Positions 35,469 to 42,547 of a stretch of DNA of 42,547 bases are shown here, piece after piece. The position numbers were made by a program, and so were the translations under genes. Each line of letters opens with the position of its first letter. Position 1 is the stretch's first letter. Source of the stretch: Janthinobacterium sp. (GTDB lineage Bacteria; Pseudomonadota; Gammaproteobacteria; Burkholderiales; Burkholderiaceae_D); assembly GCF_009923995.1 (NCBI RefSeq), contig NZ_RFSK01000052.1, positions 1 to 42,547 on the forward strand, in the 5' to 3' direction. The notes beneath the pieces are model-generated. The model saw only the letters and a list, made by a program, of their open reading frames with translations, did not search any database and was not told the DNA's origin.

Positions 35469-35771
35469 CTACGGTATCGGGTGGTGCACGGTCACCAGCT
35501 TGCTGCCGTCCGGGAACGTCGCCTCCACCTGGATGTCGGGGATCATCTCGGCGATGCCGTCCATGACGTCGGCGCGCGACAGGATCTGCGTGCCCTCCGA
35601 CATCAGCTGCGCCACGGACTTGCCGTCGCGCGCGCCTTCCATGATGGCGGCGCTGATCAGGGCCACCGCTTCCGGGTAATTGAGCTTCAGGCCGCGCGCC
35701 AGGCGCCGTTCGGCCAGCAGCGCGGCGGTAAAAATGAGCAGCTTGTCTTTTTCGCGGGGTGTCAGGTCCAT
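35469..35771 (-). CDS. ureA: urease subunit gamma
   Basis: A 100-residue subunit, [20 protein letters not shown] through [15 protein letters not shown], the standard length. AAGGAAA lies 4-5 bases before the ATG. It starts 25 bases after ureD. Confidence 0.97.
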   Translation of the reverse strand: MDLTPREKDKLLIFTAALLAERRLARGLKLNYPEAVALISAAIMEGARDGKSVAQLMSEGTQILSRADVMDGIAEMIPDIQVEATFPDGSKLVTVHHPIP

Positions 35772-35796
35772 GGTTTTCCTTGCGCTTCTTTCCTGA

Positions 35797-36663
35797 TTAA
35801 GTGTTCCAGATGCGGGGCACGACGGCGGCGCGTCCCAGCATGGCGGGGCGCAGCAGCTGCCAGGCGGCCAGCATGATGCGGCGCGCGGCCTCGCTGTCGC
35901 CGCACAGCAGGCGTACCACCACCAGCGATTTCATCTGCGTGGCGCCAAACAGGGCGCCGGCCGGCACCTTGATCTCGCGCAAGGCGGCCACCACGGCGGG
36001 GGCCGCGGACGCGCCGACGGCGATCAGGGTGGCGCACACCGTATGCCCCCCTAGGCCCAGGGGGCTGGCCATCAGCGCCCCGCCGGCCGCCAGCACGCCC
36101 TGTTCCCACCACAGCAGCCTGCCGCCGCGGCGGATCTGCACGTGCTGGCTGATGCTGCCCGTGTTAAACGTCTCGCCCGAGGCGCTGCGGCCCAGGCAGA
36201 CGATGTCGCAGCCGATGTAGCTGGCGTCGGCCGCCAGCTCCACCTCGTGGCGCAGGCGCACGCAGGCCTGGTCGAAGAAGATGCTCTCCTGCGGCAGCCA
36301 CTCGATGGCGGCGCCGCTGCCCGCGCGCAGCACGACGTGCTGGCCCGAGACGTGGCCGTTGGCGCGGTACCACTTGGCGGCGCCGGGGGAGGTGAGCAAG
36401 GCATGCGCACCCTCGCCCGCCGTCGCATGCACGGCCAGCTGGTCGCCGCCCACCACGCCGCCGGGCGGGTGGATGATGATGGCGTGGCAGACGCCATCGC
36501 CTTCCGGATACAGGGGCTTTTGCACGCGCAGGGGACCGCTGTGGGTGCGCTCGACGAGGCGGCTGACGCCATCGTGCAGCGCAAAGCCCAGGCGCAGCTC
36601 CGCCTGCCAGGCGCTGTGCGCGCCGGCATCGGGAAGCCTTGCGAGGGGGAGACTGTCTGGCAT
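35797..36663 (-). CDS. ureD: urease accessory protein UreD (UreH)
   Basis: A 288-residue chaperone that binds apo-urease and recruits UreF and UreG. Recognised by [35 protein letters not shown] and [13 protein letters not shown]. It is the first gene of the cluster. The ATG at 36663 has no clear ribosome site, so initiation may be weak. A sigma-54-type promoter would start transcription about 20 bases upstream, and an NtrC-like site lies about 150 bases upstream. Confidence 0.95.
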   Translation of the reverse strand: MPDSLPLARLPDAGAHSAWQAELRLGFALHDGVSRLVERTHSGPLRVQKPLYPEGDGVCHAIIIHPPGGVVGGDQLAVHATAGEGAHALLTSPGAAKWYRANGHVSGQHVVLRAGSGAAIEWLPQESIFFDQACVRLRHEVELAADASYIGCDIVCLGRSASGETFNTGSISQHVQIRRGGRLLWWEQGVLAAGGALMASPLGLGGHTVCATLIAVGASAAPAVVAALREIKVPAGALFGATQMKSLVVVRLLCGDSEAARRIMLAAWQLLRPAMLGRAAVVPRIWNT

Positions 36664-36694
36664 GCGCTGCGATCGTGTAAATAACGATCAACAA

Positions 36695-36710
36695 AGCAGA
36701 AAATGTGCCA
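36695..36710 (-). promoter_or_regulatory. sigma-54 promoter of the urease operon
   Basis: On the minus strand TGGCACATTTTCTGCT fits the sigma-54 consensus TGGCAC-N5-TTGCW with the invariant GG and GC separated by exactly 10 bases. The predicted start, near 36684, is about 20 bases before the ureD ATG. Confidence 0.75.
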
Positions 36711-36775
36711 GTCACGAAGGAAGCCCGTATTGGACGGCGCGGCGCACCGTCAAGGGATGGGAAAGTGAGAATCGT

Positions 36776-36796
36776 GCACTTCAAAGTCACAAGTGC
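36776..36796. promoter_or_regulatory. second inverted repeat upstream of ureD (possible weak NtrC site)
   Basis: GCACTT-N9-AAGTGC, inverted arms about 70-90 bases upstream of the sigma-54 element. The half-sites resemble NtrC half-sites (GCAC) but the spacing is longer than normal. Confidence 0.35.
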
Positions 36797-36809
36797 CTGA
36801 GCAGCGCGC

Positions 36810-36838
36810 GGCCAGCGCACCACCTTGGTGCACTGGCC
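36810..36838. promoter_or_regulatory. NtrC-type enhancer upstream of ureD
   Basis: On the minus strand TGCACC-AAGGT-GGTGCG (36832-36816) matches the NtrC consensus TGCACC-N5-GGTGCA at 11 of 12 half-site positions. It lies 106 bases or more upstream of the -24 element, the usual distance for an enhancer. The same bases form a 12-bp hairpin (36810-36821 with 36827-36838), so part of the symmetry could also act in the DUF885 mRNA 3' end. Confidence 0.7.
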
Positions 36839-36866
36839 GTGTGGCGTGCGCTACACCGCTACACCG

Positions 36867-38645
36867 TCACGGCGCCGCCAGGTAGGGACTCTTGCCGCCA
36901 TCGGCGATGAAGCCGTCGATGCGCCGCTCCAGCACGGGCAGCGGCACGGACCCCATTTCCAGCACCATGTCGTGGAAGGCGCGGATGTCGAAGCGCTCGC
37001 CCAGCGCCGTTTCCGCCTTGCGGCGGCCGTCGAGGATGGCCATCTCGCCCAGGTAATACGACAGCGCCTGGCCCGGCCAGGAAATGTAGCGGTCCACCTC
37101 CGTCTCGATTTCATGCGCGGACAGGGCCGTGTTCGCGTGCAGGTAGGCCTGCGCCTGCGCGCGCGTCCAGTCCTGCGCATGGATGCCCGTGTCGACCACC
37201 AGGCGCGCGGCGCGCCAGGCCTGGTAGCTGAGCATGCCGAAGGTTTCATAGGCATTCTCGTAGATGCCCATCTCGGCGCCGAGGCGCTCGCAGTACAGGG
37301 CCCAGCCTTCGCCATACGCGGAGATGTAGGCGCGGCGGAAGGCCGGCCGCCCCTTCTGCTCCAGCGCCACCGGCATCTGGAAGGCATGGCCGGGCGCCGA
37401 TTCGTGCAGGGTCAGCGCCGGCATGCTGTACAGGGGGCGCGACGGCAAGTCATAGGTGTTGACCAGGTAGACGCCCGGCCCGCCGCGGCCCGACGTGTAA
37501 TGGGGCGCCTGCTCGTCCGGCACGGGGATGATGGCAAAGCGCTGGCGCGGCAGGTAGCCGAAATACTGCGCCGCCTTGGCATCGAACTTCTTCGCCACCC
37601 AGGCCGAACGCATCAGCAGCTCCTGCGGCGTGCGCGCATAGAACTGCGGATCGCTGCGCAAGAATTGCAGGAAGGCGGCAAAGTCGCCCTGGAAGCCCGT
37701 CTTGGCGATGGTGGCATCCATCTCGGCGCGGATCTGCGCCATCTCCCGCAGGCCGATGGCATGGATCTGCGCCGCGCTCAGGGCCGTGGTGGTGAATTCC
37801 GTGATCTTCGACTGGTAGTAGGCCTTGCCATCGGGCAGGCGTTCCGCCGCCAGGGTCGTGCCCGCGCCGGGAATGTACTCGTCGCGCATGAAGGCCAGCA
37901 GCTCGCCGAAGGCCGGCATGACGGCGTCGCGGATGGCTTGCACGGCCCCCGCGCGCAGGGCCGACTGCTCCTGCTCGGTCATGCTGGCCGGCAGCTGCAG
38001 GAAGGGCTGGTAGTACAGGGTGGCGCGCGCATCGGCCGCGTGGGCCACTTCGGCCAGCGCCTGCTCCCGCCCGGCCAGGGTCACGCGGGGCGGAGTGAAA
38101 CCGCGCCGCAGGCCGGCGCGCATATTCTCCATCTGCTCGCCGAAATAGCGCGGCACGTCATTGAGCTGCGCGAGGTAGGCGCGGTAGTCGGCGCCGGTGC
38201 GGCGCGGCTTGCGGGCCGCGTATGCCAGCTCGTTCCAGAAAGCCGTGTCGGCATTGAGGGGCCGCTCGTATTCGCGGAACTGCTGCGCCGCCAGCAAGGC
38301 TGCCACCTGCGCGCGGTAGACGGCAAAATTGACGCCATCCTCGCCCTGCAGGCTGGCCGCGTCGAGCGCGTCGAGCTGCGCCAGCACGCGCTCCCAGTAG
38401 GCGCGCCGCGCCTCCTGCGTGGCGGCGTCCACGCGCGGCAGGCCGGCGTCGCGCTTCTGCTCCTGGCGCCATTGCCATTCGGCGCTGTAAATCTGCTGAA
38501 ACTGGCCGGCGGCGCCCGCAGGCAACGCGGTGGCGGGTGCGGCGGCGGCAGCCAGGACGGGGCCGCTGAACAGCATGCATGCGCCGAGGAGCGCGGGAAT
38601 CAGTCTTTTCACGGAATACTTGCCCAAAAGAAAAAGAGCCAGCAT
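36867..38645 (-). CDS. exported DUF885 protein (putative metallohydrolase)
   Basis: A 592-residue protein. The N-terminal VKRLIPALLGACMLFSGPVL-AAAA is a signal peptide. The conserved DUF885 motif H-E-S-A-P-G-H (414-420) is present with EGWALYCERLG downstream; the HExxxGH form suggests a metal-dependent peptidase-like enzyme, but activity is unproven for most members. The ATG at 38645 is used here; a GTG at 38612 gives a more classical signal peptide. It begins 6 bases after the stop of the REC-PAS-GGDEF-EAL gene, so the two form an operon. Confidence 0.85.
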   Translation of the reverse strand: MLALFLLGKYSVKRLIPALLGACMLFSGPVLAAAAAPATALPAGAAGQFQQIYSAEWQWRQEQKRDAGLPRVDAATQEARRAYWERVLAQLDALDAASLQGEDGVNFAVYRAQVAALLAAQQFREYERPLNADTAFWNELAYAARKPRRTGADYRAYLAQLNDVPRYFGEQMENMRAGLRRGFTPPRVTLAGREQALAEVAHAADARATLYYQPFLQLPASMTEQEQSALRAGAVQAIRDAVMPAFGELLAFMRDEYIPGAGTTLAAERLPDGKAYYQSKITEFTTTALSAAQIHAIGLREMAQIRAEMDATIAKTGFQGDFAAFLQFLRSDPQFYARTPQELLMRSAWVAKKFDAKAAQYFGYLPRQRFAIIPVPDEQAPHYTSGRGGPGVYLVNTYDLPSRPLYSMPALTLHESAPGHAFQMPVALEQKGRPAFRRAYISAYGEGWALYCERLGAEMGIYENAYETFGMLSYQAWRAARLVVDTGIHAQDWTRAQAQAYLHANTALSAHEIETEVDRYISWPGQALSYYLGEMAILDGRRKAETALGERFDIRAFHDMVLEMGSVPLPVLERRIDGFIADGGKSPYLAAP

Positions 38646-38651
38646 ACCCGC

Positions 38652-40856
38652 TCACGCCAGCGCCAGCATCCTTTTTTCGCGCAGCAGCGCCGTGAAGGCG
38701 TCCGCCGGCAGGGGACGGCTGAAGTAATAGCCCTGCATCTCGTCGCAGCCGTGCTCCGTCAGGAAATCCACCTGCGCGCGCGTCTCCACGCCTTCGGCGA
38801 TGACGCGCATGTCCAGGTTGTGCGCCAGCGAGATGACGGAGCGGGCGATGGCCGCGTCGCTGCTGCTGGTGGTAACGTCGTCGACGAAGGATTTGTCGAT
38901 CTTCAGCACGTCGATGGGAAAGCGCTTCAGGTAGCCCAGGCTGGAATAGCCCGTGCCGAAGTCGTCGAGCGAAATACCCACGCCGATGTCCTTCAGGCGC
39001 GTCAGGGCCGCCACCGCCTTGTCCGGGTCGCCCATCACCGTGCTTTCCGTGATCTCGATGCCCAGGCAGGCGGGCGCGATGCCATACTTGCGCAGGGCCG
39101 CCTCGACGAAGGGCACCGTGCGGTCCTGCGCGAACTGCTTGCCCGACAGGTTGACGGCCACCTTGATGCTGCCCAGGCCCGCATCGTGCCAGGCGCGGAT
39201 CTGCGCGCACACGCTTTCCAGCACCCACTCGCCGATGGCCGTGATGGAGCCGTACTCCTCGGCCAGGGCGATGAACAGGCCTGGCGGCACCTTGCCCAGC
39301 ACGGGATTATCCCAGCGCAGCAGGGCTTCGGCGCCCAGCATGGCGCCCGTGCGCAAGCATATCTGCGGCTGGTAATGCACCTCGAATTCATCGCGGCCGA
39401 TGGCGCCGCGCAGCTGCTGCTGCATGGCCAGGCGGGCGCGGATGTCGCTGCCCATGCGCTCCGTGAAAAAGGCGTAATGGTCGCGCCCCATTTCCTTGGC
39501 GCGCACGAGGGCCGTGTCGGCGTGGCGCAGCACGTCGTCGAGGCTGTCGCCGTCGGCCGGGCACATGGCGATGCCGATGCTGGTGGTCAGCGCCAGCCGT
39601 TCGCCATCGACGCTGAGTTCCTCGCGCAGGCCGGCCAGGATGGTTTGCGCCAGCGCCAGCGTGCGCCCCAGCAGGGCATCGTCCTGCAGCAGGATCTGGA
39701 ATTCGTCGCCGCCCTGGCGCGCCACCGTGTCGCCCTCGCGCACGCAGCCGGAGAGGAAGCGCGCCACCACCTGCAGCGCCTTGTCGCCCACGGCCTGGCC
39801 GTGCGAATCGTTGATGTTCTTGAAGCGGTCCAGGTCCAGGCACATCAGCACCACCTGCTGGCCGTCGCGCGCGGCGTGCGCGCGCGCCTGCTCGAAGCGT
39901 TCGCGCATCAGCACGCGATTCGGCAAGCCCGTCAGGGCGTCGTGGTAGGAGAGGAAATCGATCAGGTGCTGCTCCGCCTTGCGCTCGCTGATATCGAGGA
40001 AGACGCCCACGTAGTTGACGACGGCGCCGTCCGGGCCGTGCACGGTGGAGACGCTGAGCAGGCAGGGATAGGTGTCGCCGCTCTTGCGCCGCGTCTGCAC
40101 TTCGCCCGACCAGCAGCCGCTGCTGCGCAAGCCCTGGCGCATAGCCTGCAGCACCGCTTCGCCCGTGTATTCGGCATGCAGGCGCATGATGTCCGTGCCC
40201 ACCACTTCCTGCGCGGCGTAGCCGGTGATGCGCGTAAATGCGGGATTGGCGGTGACGATGACGCCGGCCGGATCGGTGATCAGGATGGCGTCCTGCGTCG
40301 CCTCGAAGACCTGGCCGGACAGGAGCAGCAATTCCTCGTTGGCGCGGCGCATCTGCACTTCGCGCGCCAGGGTGCTGGCCACCTGCTCCAGTTCCGCCGT
40401 GCGTTCGGCCACGCGGCATTCCAGGTTGGCGCGCTCCTGCGCCAGCTGCAGCTGCGCGCGCGCCAGGCGCACGTGGGCGTCCGTGCGGGCGAGGATTTCC
40501 TCGGCCTGGAAGGGCTTGGCGATGAAATCGACGGCGCCCAGCGCAAAGCCGCGCACCTTGTCGTCCGTATCGTACTGCGCCGACAGGAAAATCACGGGCA
40601 CCTGGCGCAGGGCGGGAATCTCCTTCAGGCGCCGGCACACTTCAAAGCCGTCCAGCCCCGGCATGCGCACGTCGAGCAGGATCAGTTCCGGCGGACGCGC
40701 CTGCGCCGTCCATAGGGCCAGTTCGCCGTTCGGCGCCTGGCGCACCGCATAGCCGGCGCCGCCGAGCAAATCGCTCAGCAGCTTCAGCGAGGCCGGCGTA
40801 TCTTCAACGATCAGTACTTCGCCCTTCGAGTTCACTTCCGAAAAATCGCGGTGCAT
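38652..40856 (-). CDS. REC-PAS-GGDEF-EAL response regulator
   Basis: A 734-residue cytoplasmic protein. Order: receiver (12-125; phospho-acceptor D62, K114), coiled coil (128-175), PAS/PAC (180-295), GGDEF (G-G-D-E-F at 382-386; I-site R373-x-x-D376) and EAL (E-A-L at 510-512; E-I-T-E-S, D-D-F-G-T-G-Y-S-S, A-E-G-V-E-T). All catalytic motifs appear intact, so c-di-GMP synthesis and breakdown could both be controlled by phosphorylation. GAGAG lies 9 bases before the ATG. The PAS histidine kinase gene 174 bases upstream on the same strand is a likely phosphodonor. Confidence 0.92.
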   Translation of the reverse strand: MHRDFSEVNSKGEVLIVEDTPASLKLLSDLLGGAGYAVRQAPNGELALWTAQARPPELILLDVRMPGLDGFEVCRRLKEIPALRQVPVIFLSAQYDTDDKVRGFALGAVDFIAKPFQAEEILARTDAHVRLARAQLQLAQERANLECRVAERTAELEQVASTLAREVQMRRANEELLLLSGQVFEATQDAILITDPAGVIVTANPAFTRITGYAAQEVVGTDIMRLHAEYTGEAVLQAMRQGLRSSGCWSGEVQTRRKSGDTYPCLLSVSTVHGPDGAVVNYVGVFLDISERKAEQHLIDFLSYHDALTGLPNRVLMRERFEQARAHAARDGQQVVLMCLDLDRFKNINDSHGQAVGDKALQVVARFLSGCVREGDTVARQGGDEFQILLQDDALLGRTLALAQTILAGLREELSVDGERLALTTSIGIAMCPADGDSLDDVLRHADTALVRAKEMGRDHYAFFTERMGSDIRARLAMQQQLRGAIGRDEFEVHYQPQICLRTGAMLGAEALLRWDNPVLGKVPPGLFIALAEEYGSITAIGEWVLESVCAQIRAWHDAGLGSIKVAVNLSGKQFAQDRTVPFVEAALRKYGIAPACLGIEITESTVMGDPDKAVAALTRLKDIGVGISLDDFGTGYSSLGYLKRFPIDVLKIDKSFVDDVTTSSSDAAIARSVISLAHNLDMRVIAEGVETRAQVDFLTEHGCDEMQGYYFSRPLPADAFTALLREKRMLALA

Positions 40857-41030
40857 GTAGCAGTTCTCTCAGCTTTGGATGAGGCGCGGCGCTCGGTTGC
40901 CGCGCTGGACAAGACATTTCTTTGCAGTGAACTACGTACCATCATCATAATCTTTATTGCAATTTAGCACCATCCATCGCCGGCCGTTTGGCGGCCTTTT
41001 TATCCAAAGCGATGTTGGCCGTCCACACTT
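40857..41030. other. intergenic gap without a gene
   Basis: 174 bases between the kinase stop and the REC-PAS-GGDEF-EAL start. It contains a 5-bp GGCCG/CGGCC stem followed by TTTTT (about 40982-41001) that reads as a terminator only on the plus strand, where no gene ends. No promoter is convincing. Confidence 0.4.
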
Positions 41031-42547
41031 TCACACCGCCGCCAGGGCGCCGTCCGCTTCCAGCAGGGCGCACAGCTGGCGGTACTGGTGCTGCTCCAGC
41101 ATGGCCTGCAAGCCCGGCACCAGCGGCGCCGCCGCCGGCGGCAGCGCCGACAGCAGCAAGGCCACGCGGGCCAGGTTCAATTCGCGCAGGGCCACCAGCA
41201 GGGCCGCGCGCGCGTCGTGGTCCAGCAGCGCCAGGTCGCCCGCCTGCAGCATGGGCCGCGCCCCGGCCGGCGCCGGCACGGCCGGCGGCACCGAGGCCGG
41301 CGACGGCGCCTGGGCCGCCTGCGCGGGTATGCTGAAACGGAACGTGGCGCCCTGCCCCGGCACGGACTCCAGCGTCAGCTCGCCCCCCATCAGCTGCACG
41401 AATTCGCGCGAAATGGCCAGGCCCAGGCCCGTGCCGTCCTTCGGCCCCGCGCTGTCGGCCTGCACGAACGGCTCGAAGATGCGCTGCTGGTCGGCGGCGG
41501 CGATGCCGATGCCCGTGTCGCTGACGGCGAAGGACAGGCGCCATTGCGCGTCGTGCAGCCGCTCGCCGCGCACGCGCAGGGTGATGCGGCCGCCGCCGGC
41601 GAACTTGACGGCGTTCGACATCAGGTTCAGCAGCACCTGGCGCAGGCGCGTGGCGTCGAGCAGCGCCGCCGCCGGCACGGCCACGCAGTCGAGCTGCAGC
41701 GCCAGGCCCTGCTGCTCGGCGCGCATGCCCAGCATGTCCATCACTTCCTGCAGCAGCGGCGCCAGCGCCACCACTTCCGCCTGCGGCTGCAGCCGCCCCG
41801 CCTCGCCCTTCGACAGGTCGAGGATTTCATTGATCAAGGTCAGCAGATGATTGCCAGAGCGGTGGATGATGGCCAGGTTGCGTTTTTCATCGTCCTGCAT
41901 GTTCGGCGAGGCGGCCATCAGGCGCGAAAAGCCGATCACGGAATTCAAGGGCGTGCGCAGTTCGTGGCTCATGTTCGCCAGGAAGGTGCTCTTGGCGCGG
42001 TTCGCCGCCTGCGCCTGGCTGACGGCCACGGACAGCGCGCCCGTGCGCTCGGCCACCAGTTCTTCCAGGTGGTGGCGGTGGCGCAGCAGTTCCAGTTCCG
42101 CCTCGCGGTGCGCCGTGATGTCGTAGTTCGAGCCCACCAGGCGCATGGGCCGGCCCTGCCCGTCGCGGAAGATCACGGCGTCGGCCTTGATGTAGCGGAT
42201 GGCGCCATCGGGCCACAGGATGCGGTACTCGTGCGTGAAGGCGTGGCCGGCGCCCAGCGCGGCGCGCAGGGCTTCCTTGGCCGCCGGCACGTCGTCCGAT
42301 ACCAGCGCCGCGCGCCAGATGGCCGCCGCCGGCGTGGCGCCGCGCGCATCGGCCTTGAACTGCGCGTACATCTGCGCGTCCCATTCCAGCGCGTCGCTGG
42401 TGACGTCCCAGTCCCAGATGCCGATGCTGGCGGCGCCCGTGGCCATCTGCACGCGCTCCTCGCTGCGCTGCAGGGCGCGGTAGCGGCTGTCGAGCAGGGC
42501 CACCATGTCGCGGATGGTGCGGTACAGGGTGCGCAGCTCGCCCAGGA
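41031..42547 (-). CDS. PAS histidine kinase (5' end outside window)
   Basis: About 505 visible residues; the frame is open to the window edge, so the N-terminus is missing. Seen: PAS/PAC domain (about 20-150 of the visible part), HisKA with the phospho-acceptor in F-L-A-N-M-S-H-E-L-R-T-P-L-N-S, HATPase_c (DTGIGIAAADQQRIFEPFVQ, GTGLGLAISREFVQLMGGEL), then a Pro/Ala linker and a C-terminal helical tail (LNLARVALLLSALPPAAAPL, ALLEAD). That tail resembles the end of hybrid kinases, where it follows a receiver domain, but no receiver is present here. It may pass phosphate to the REC-PAS-GGDEF-EAL protein encoded downstream. Confidence 0.9.
   Translation of the reverse strand, partial: LGELRTLYRTIRDMVALLDSRYRALQRSEERVQMATGAASIGIWDWDVTSDALEWDAQMYAQFKADARGATPAAAIWRAALVSDDVPAAKEALRAALGAGHAFTHEYRILWPDGAIRYIKADAVIFRDGQGRPMRLVGSNYDITAHREAELELLRHRHHLEELVAERTGALSVAVSQAQAANRAKSTFLANMSHELRTPLNSVIGFSRLMAASPNMQDDEKRNLAIIHRSGNHLLTLINEILDLSKGEAGRLQPQAEVVALAPLLQEVMDMLGMRAEQQGLALQLDCVAVPAAALLDATRLRQVLLNLMSNAVKFAGGGRITLRVRGERLHDAQWRLSFAVSDTGIGIAAADQQRIFEPFVQADSAGPKDGTGLGLAISREFVQLMGGELTLESVPGQGATFRFSIPAQAAQAPSPASVPPAVPAPAGARPMLQAGDLALLDHDARAALLVALRELNLARVALLLSALPPAAAPLVPGLQAMLEQHQYRQLCALLEADGALAAV

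Noticed and set aside
36825..40715. A 1296-codon open frame on the plus strand
   Set aside because: It spans the antisense of the DUF885 and GGDEF-EAL genes and the gap between DUF885 and ureD. There are no domains or plausible start.
40982..41001. Stem GGCCG/CGGCC followed by TTTTT as a terminator
   Set aside because: It reads only on the plus strand, where no gene ends, and the stem is just 5 bp. On the minus strand no U tract follows.

Overview
The window is a stretch of GC-rich chromosome from a betaproteobacterium, most likely an Oxalobacteraceae member of the Janthinobacterium/Massilia type. The evidence is the thrS-infC-rpmI-rplT-pheS-pheT-ihfA-merR gene order, the protein sequences, and an IF3 that begins on a non-AUG codon. 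I see no insertion sequences, prophage genes or CRISPR arrays, so this looks like core chromosome with a few accessory insertions. 

Layout. Positions 1-2488 (minus) hold a SHOCT protein (cut by the window edge) and a large SPFH-like, coiled-coil protein with zinc ribbons at both ends. 2.8-5.1 kb (plus) hold a small exported protein, a WXXGXW-repeat exported protein and a ZntB/CorA-type transporter. 5.1-5.7 kb (minus) hold Rnk and, directly upstream, an unreported 41-codon small ORF. Then come a membrane GGDEF-EAL protein (plus), RF3/prfC (minus, with a start-codon hairpin), a chemotaxis receptor and a Crp/Fnr regulator (plus), and a NarL-type response regulator with a CHASE3 histidine kinase (minus). 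15.5-23.4 kb (minus) is the translation operon thrS-infC-rpmI-rplT-pheS-pheT-ihfA-merR, preceded by two identical tRNA-Val(GAC) genes with their own promoter and terminator. 

24-31 kb is a mosaic: a protein of unknown function, an acyltransferase-3 membrane protein, an AstE/AspA-type zinc hydrolase, an EmrE/SugE pair of small multidrug resistance transporters led by a guanidine-II (mini-ykkC) riboswitch, a DUF1304 membrane protein, an ArsR regulator with an Old Yellow Enzyme reductase, and a PlsC-like acyltransferase. 30.9-36.7 kb (minus) is a complete urease cluster, ureD-A-B-C-E-F-G plus a HupE/UreJ nickel permease. In front of ureD lie a sigma-54-type promoter and an almost consensus NtrC site, so urease is probably induced by nitrogen limitation. 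36.9-42.5 kb (minus) hold a DUF885 exported protein, a REC-PAS-GGDEF-EAL protein and a PAS histidine kinase cut by the window edge. 

Themes that connect the genes: nitrogen scavenging (urease; guanidinium export under riboswitch control), c-di-GMP and two-component signalling, and many structured RNA leaders or intergenic hairpins. The least ordinary items are the NtrC/sigma-54 architecture at ureD, the prfC start hairpin, the small ORF coupled to rnk, the tandem tRNA-Val with C at position 33, the dual zinc-ribbon SPFH protein, and an intrinsic terminator with no gene in front of it at 2.7 kb.
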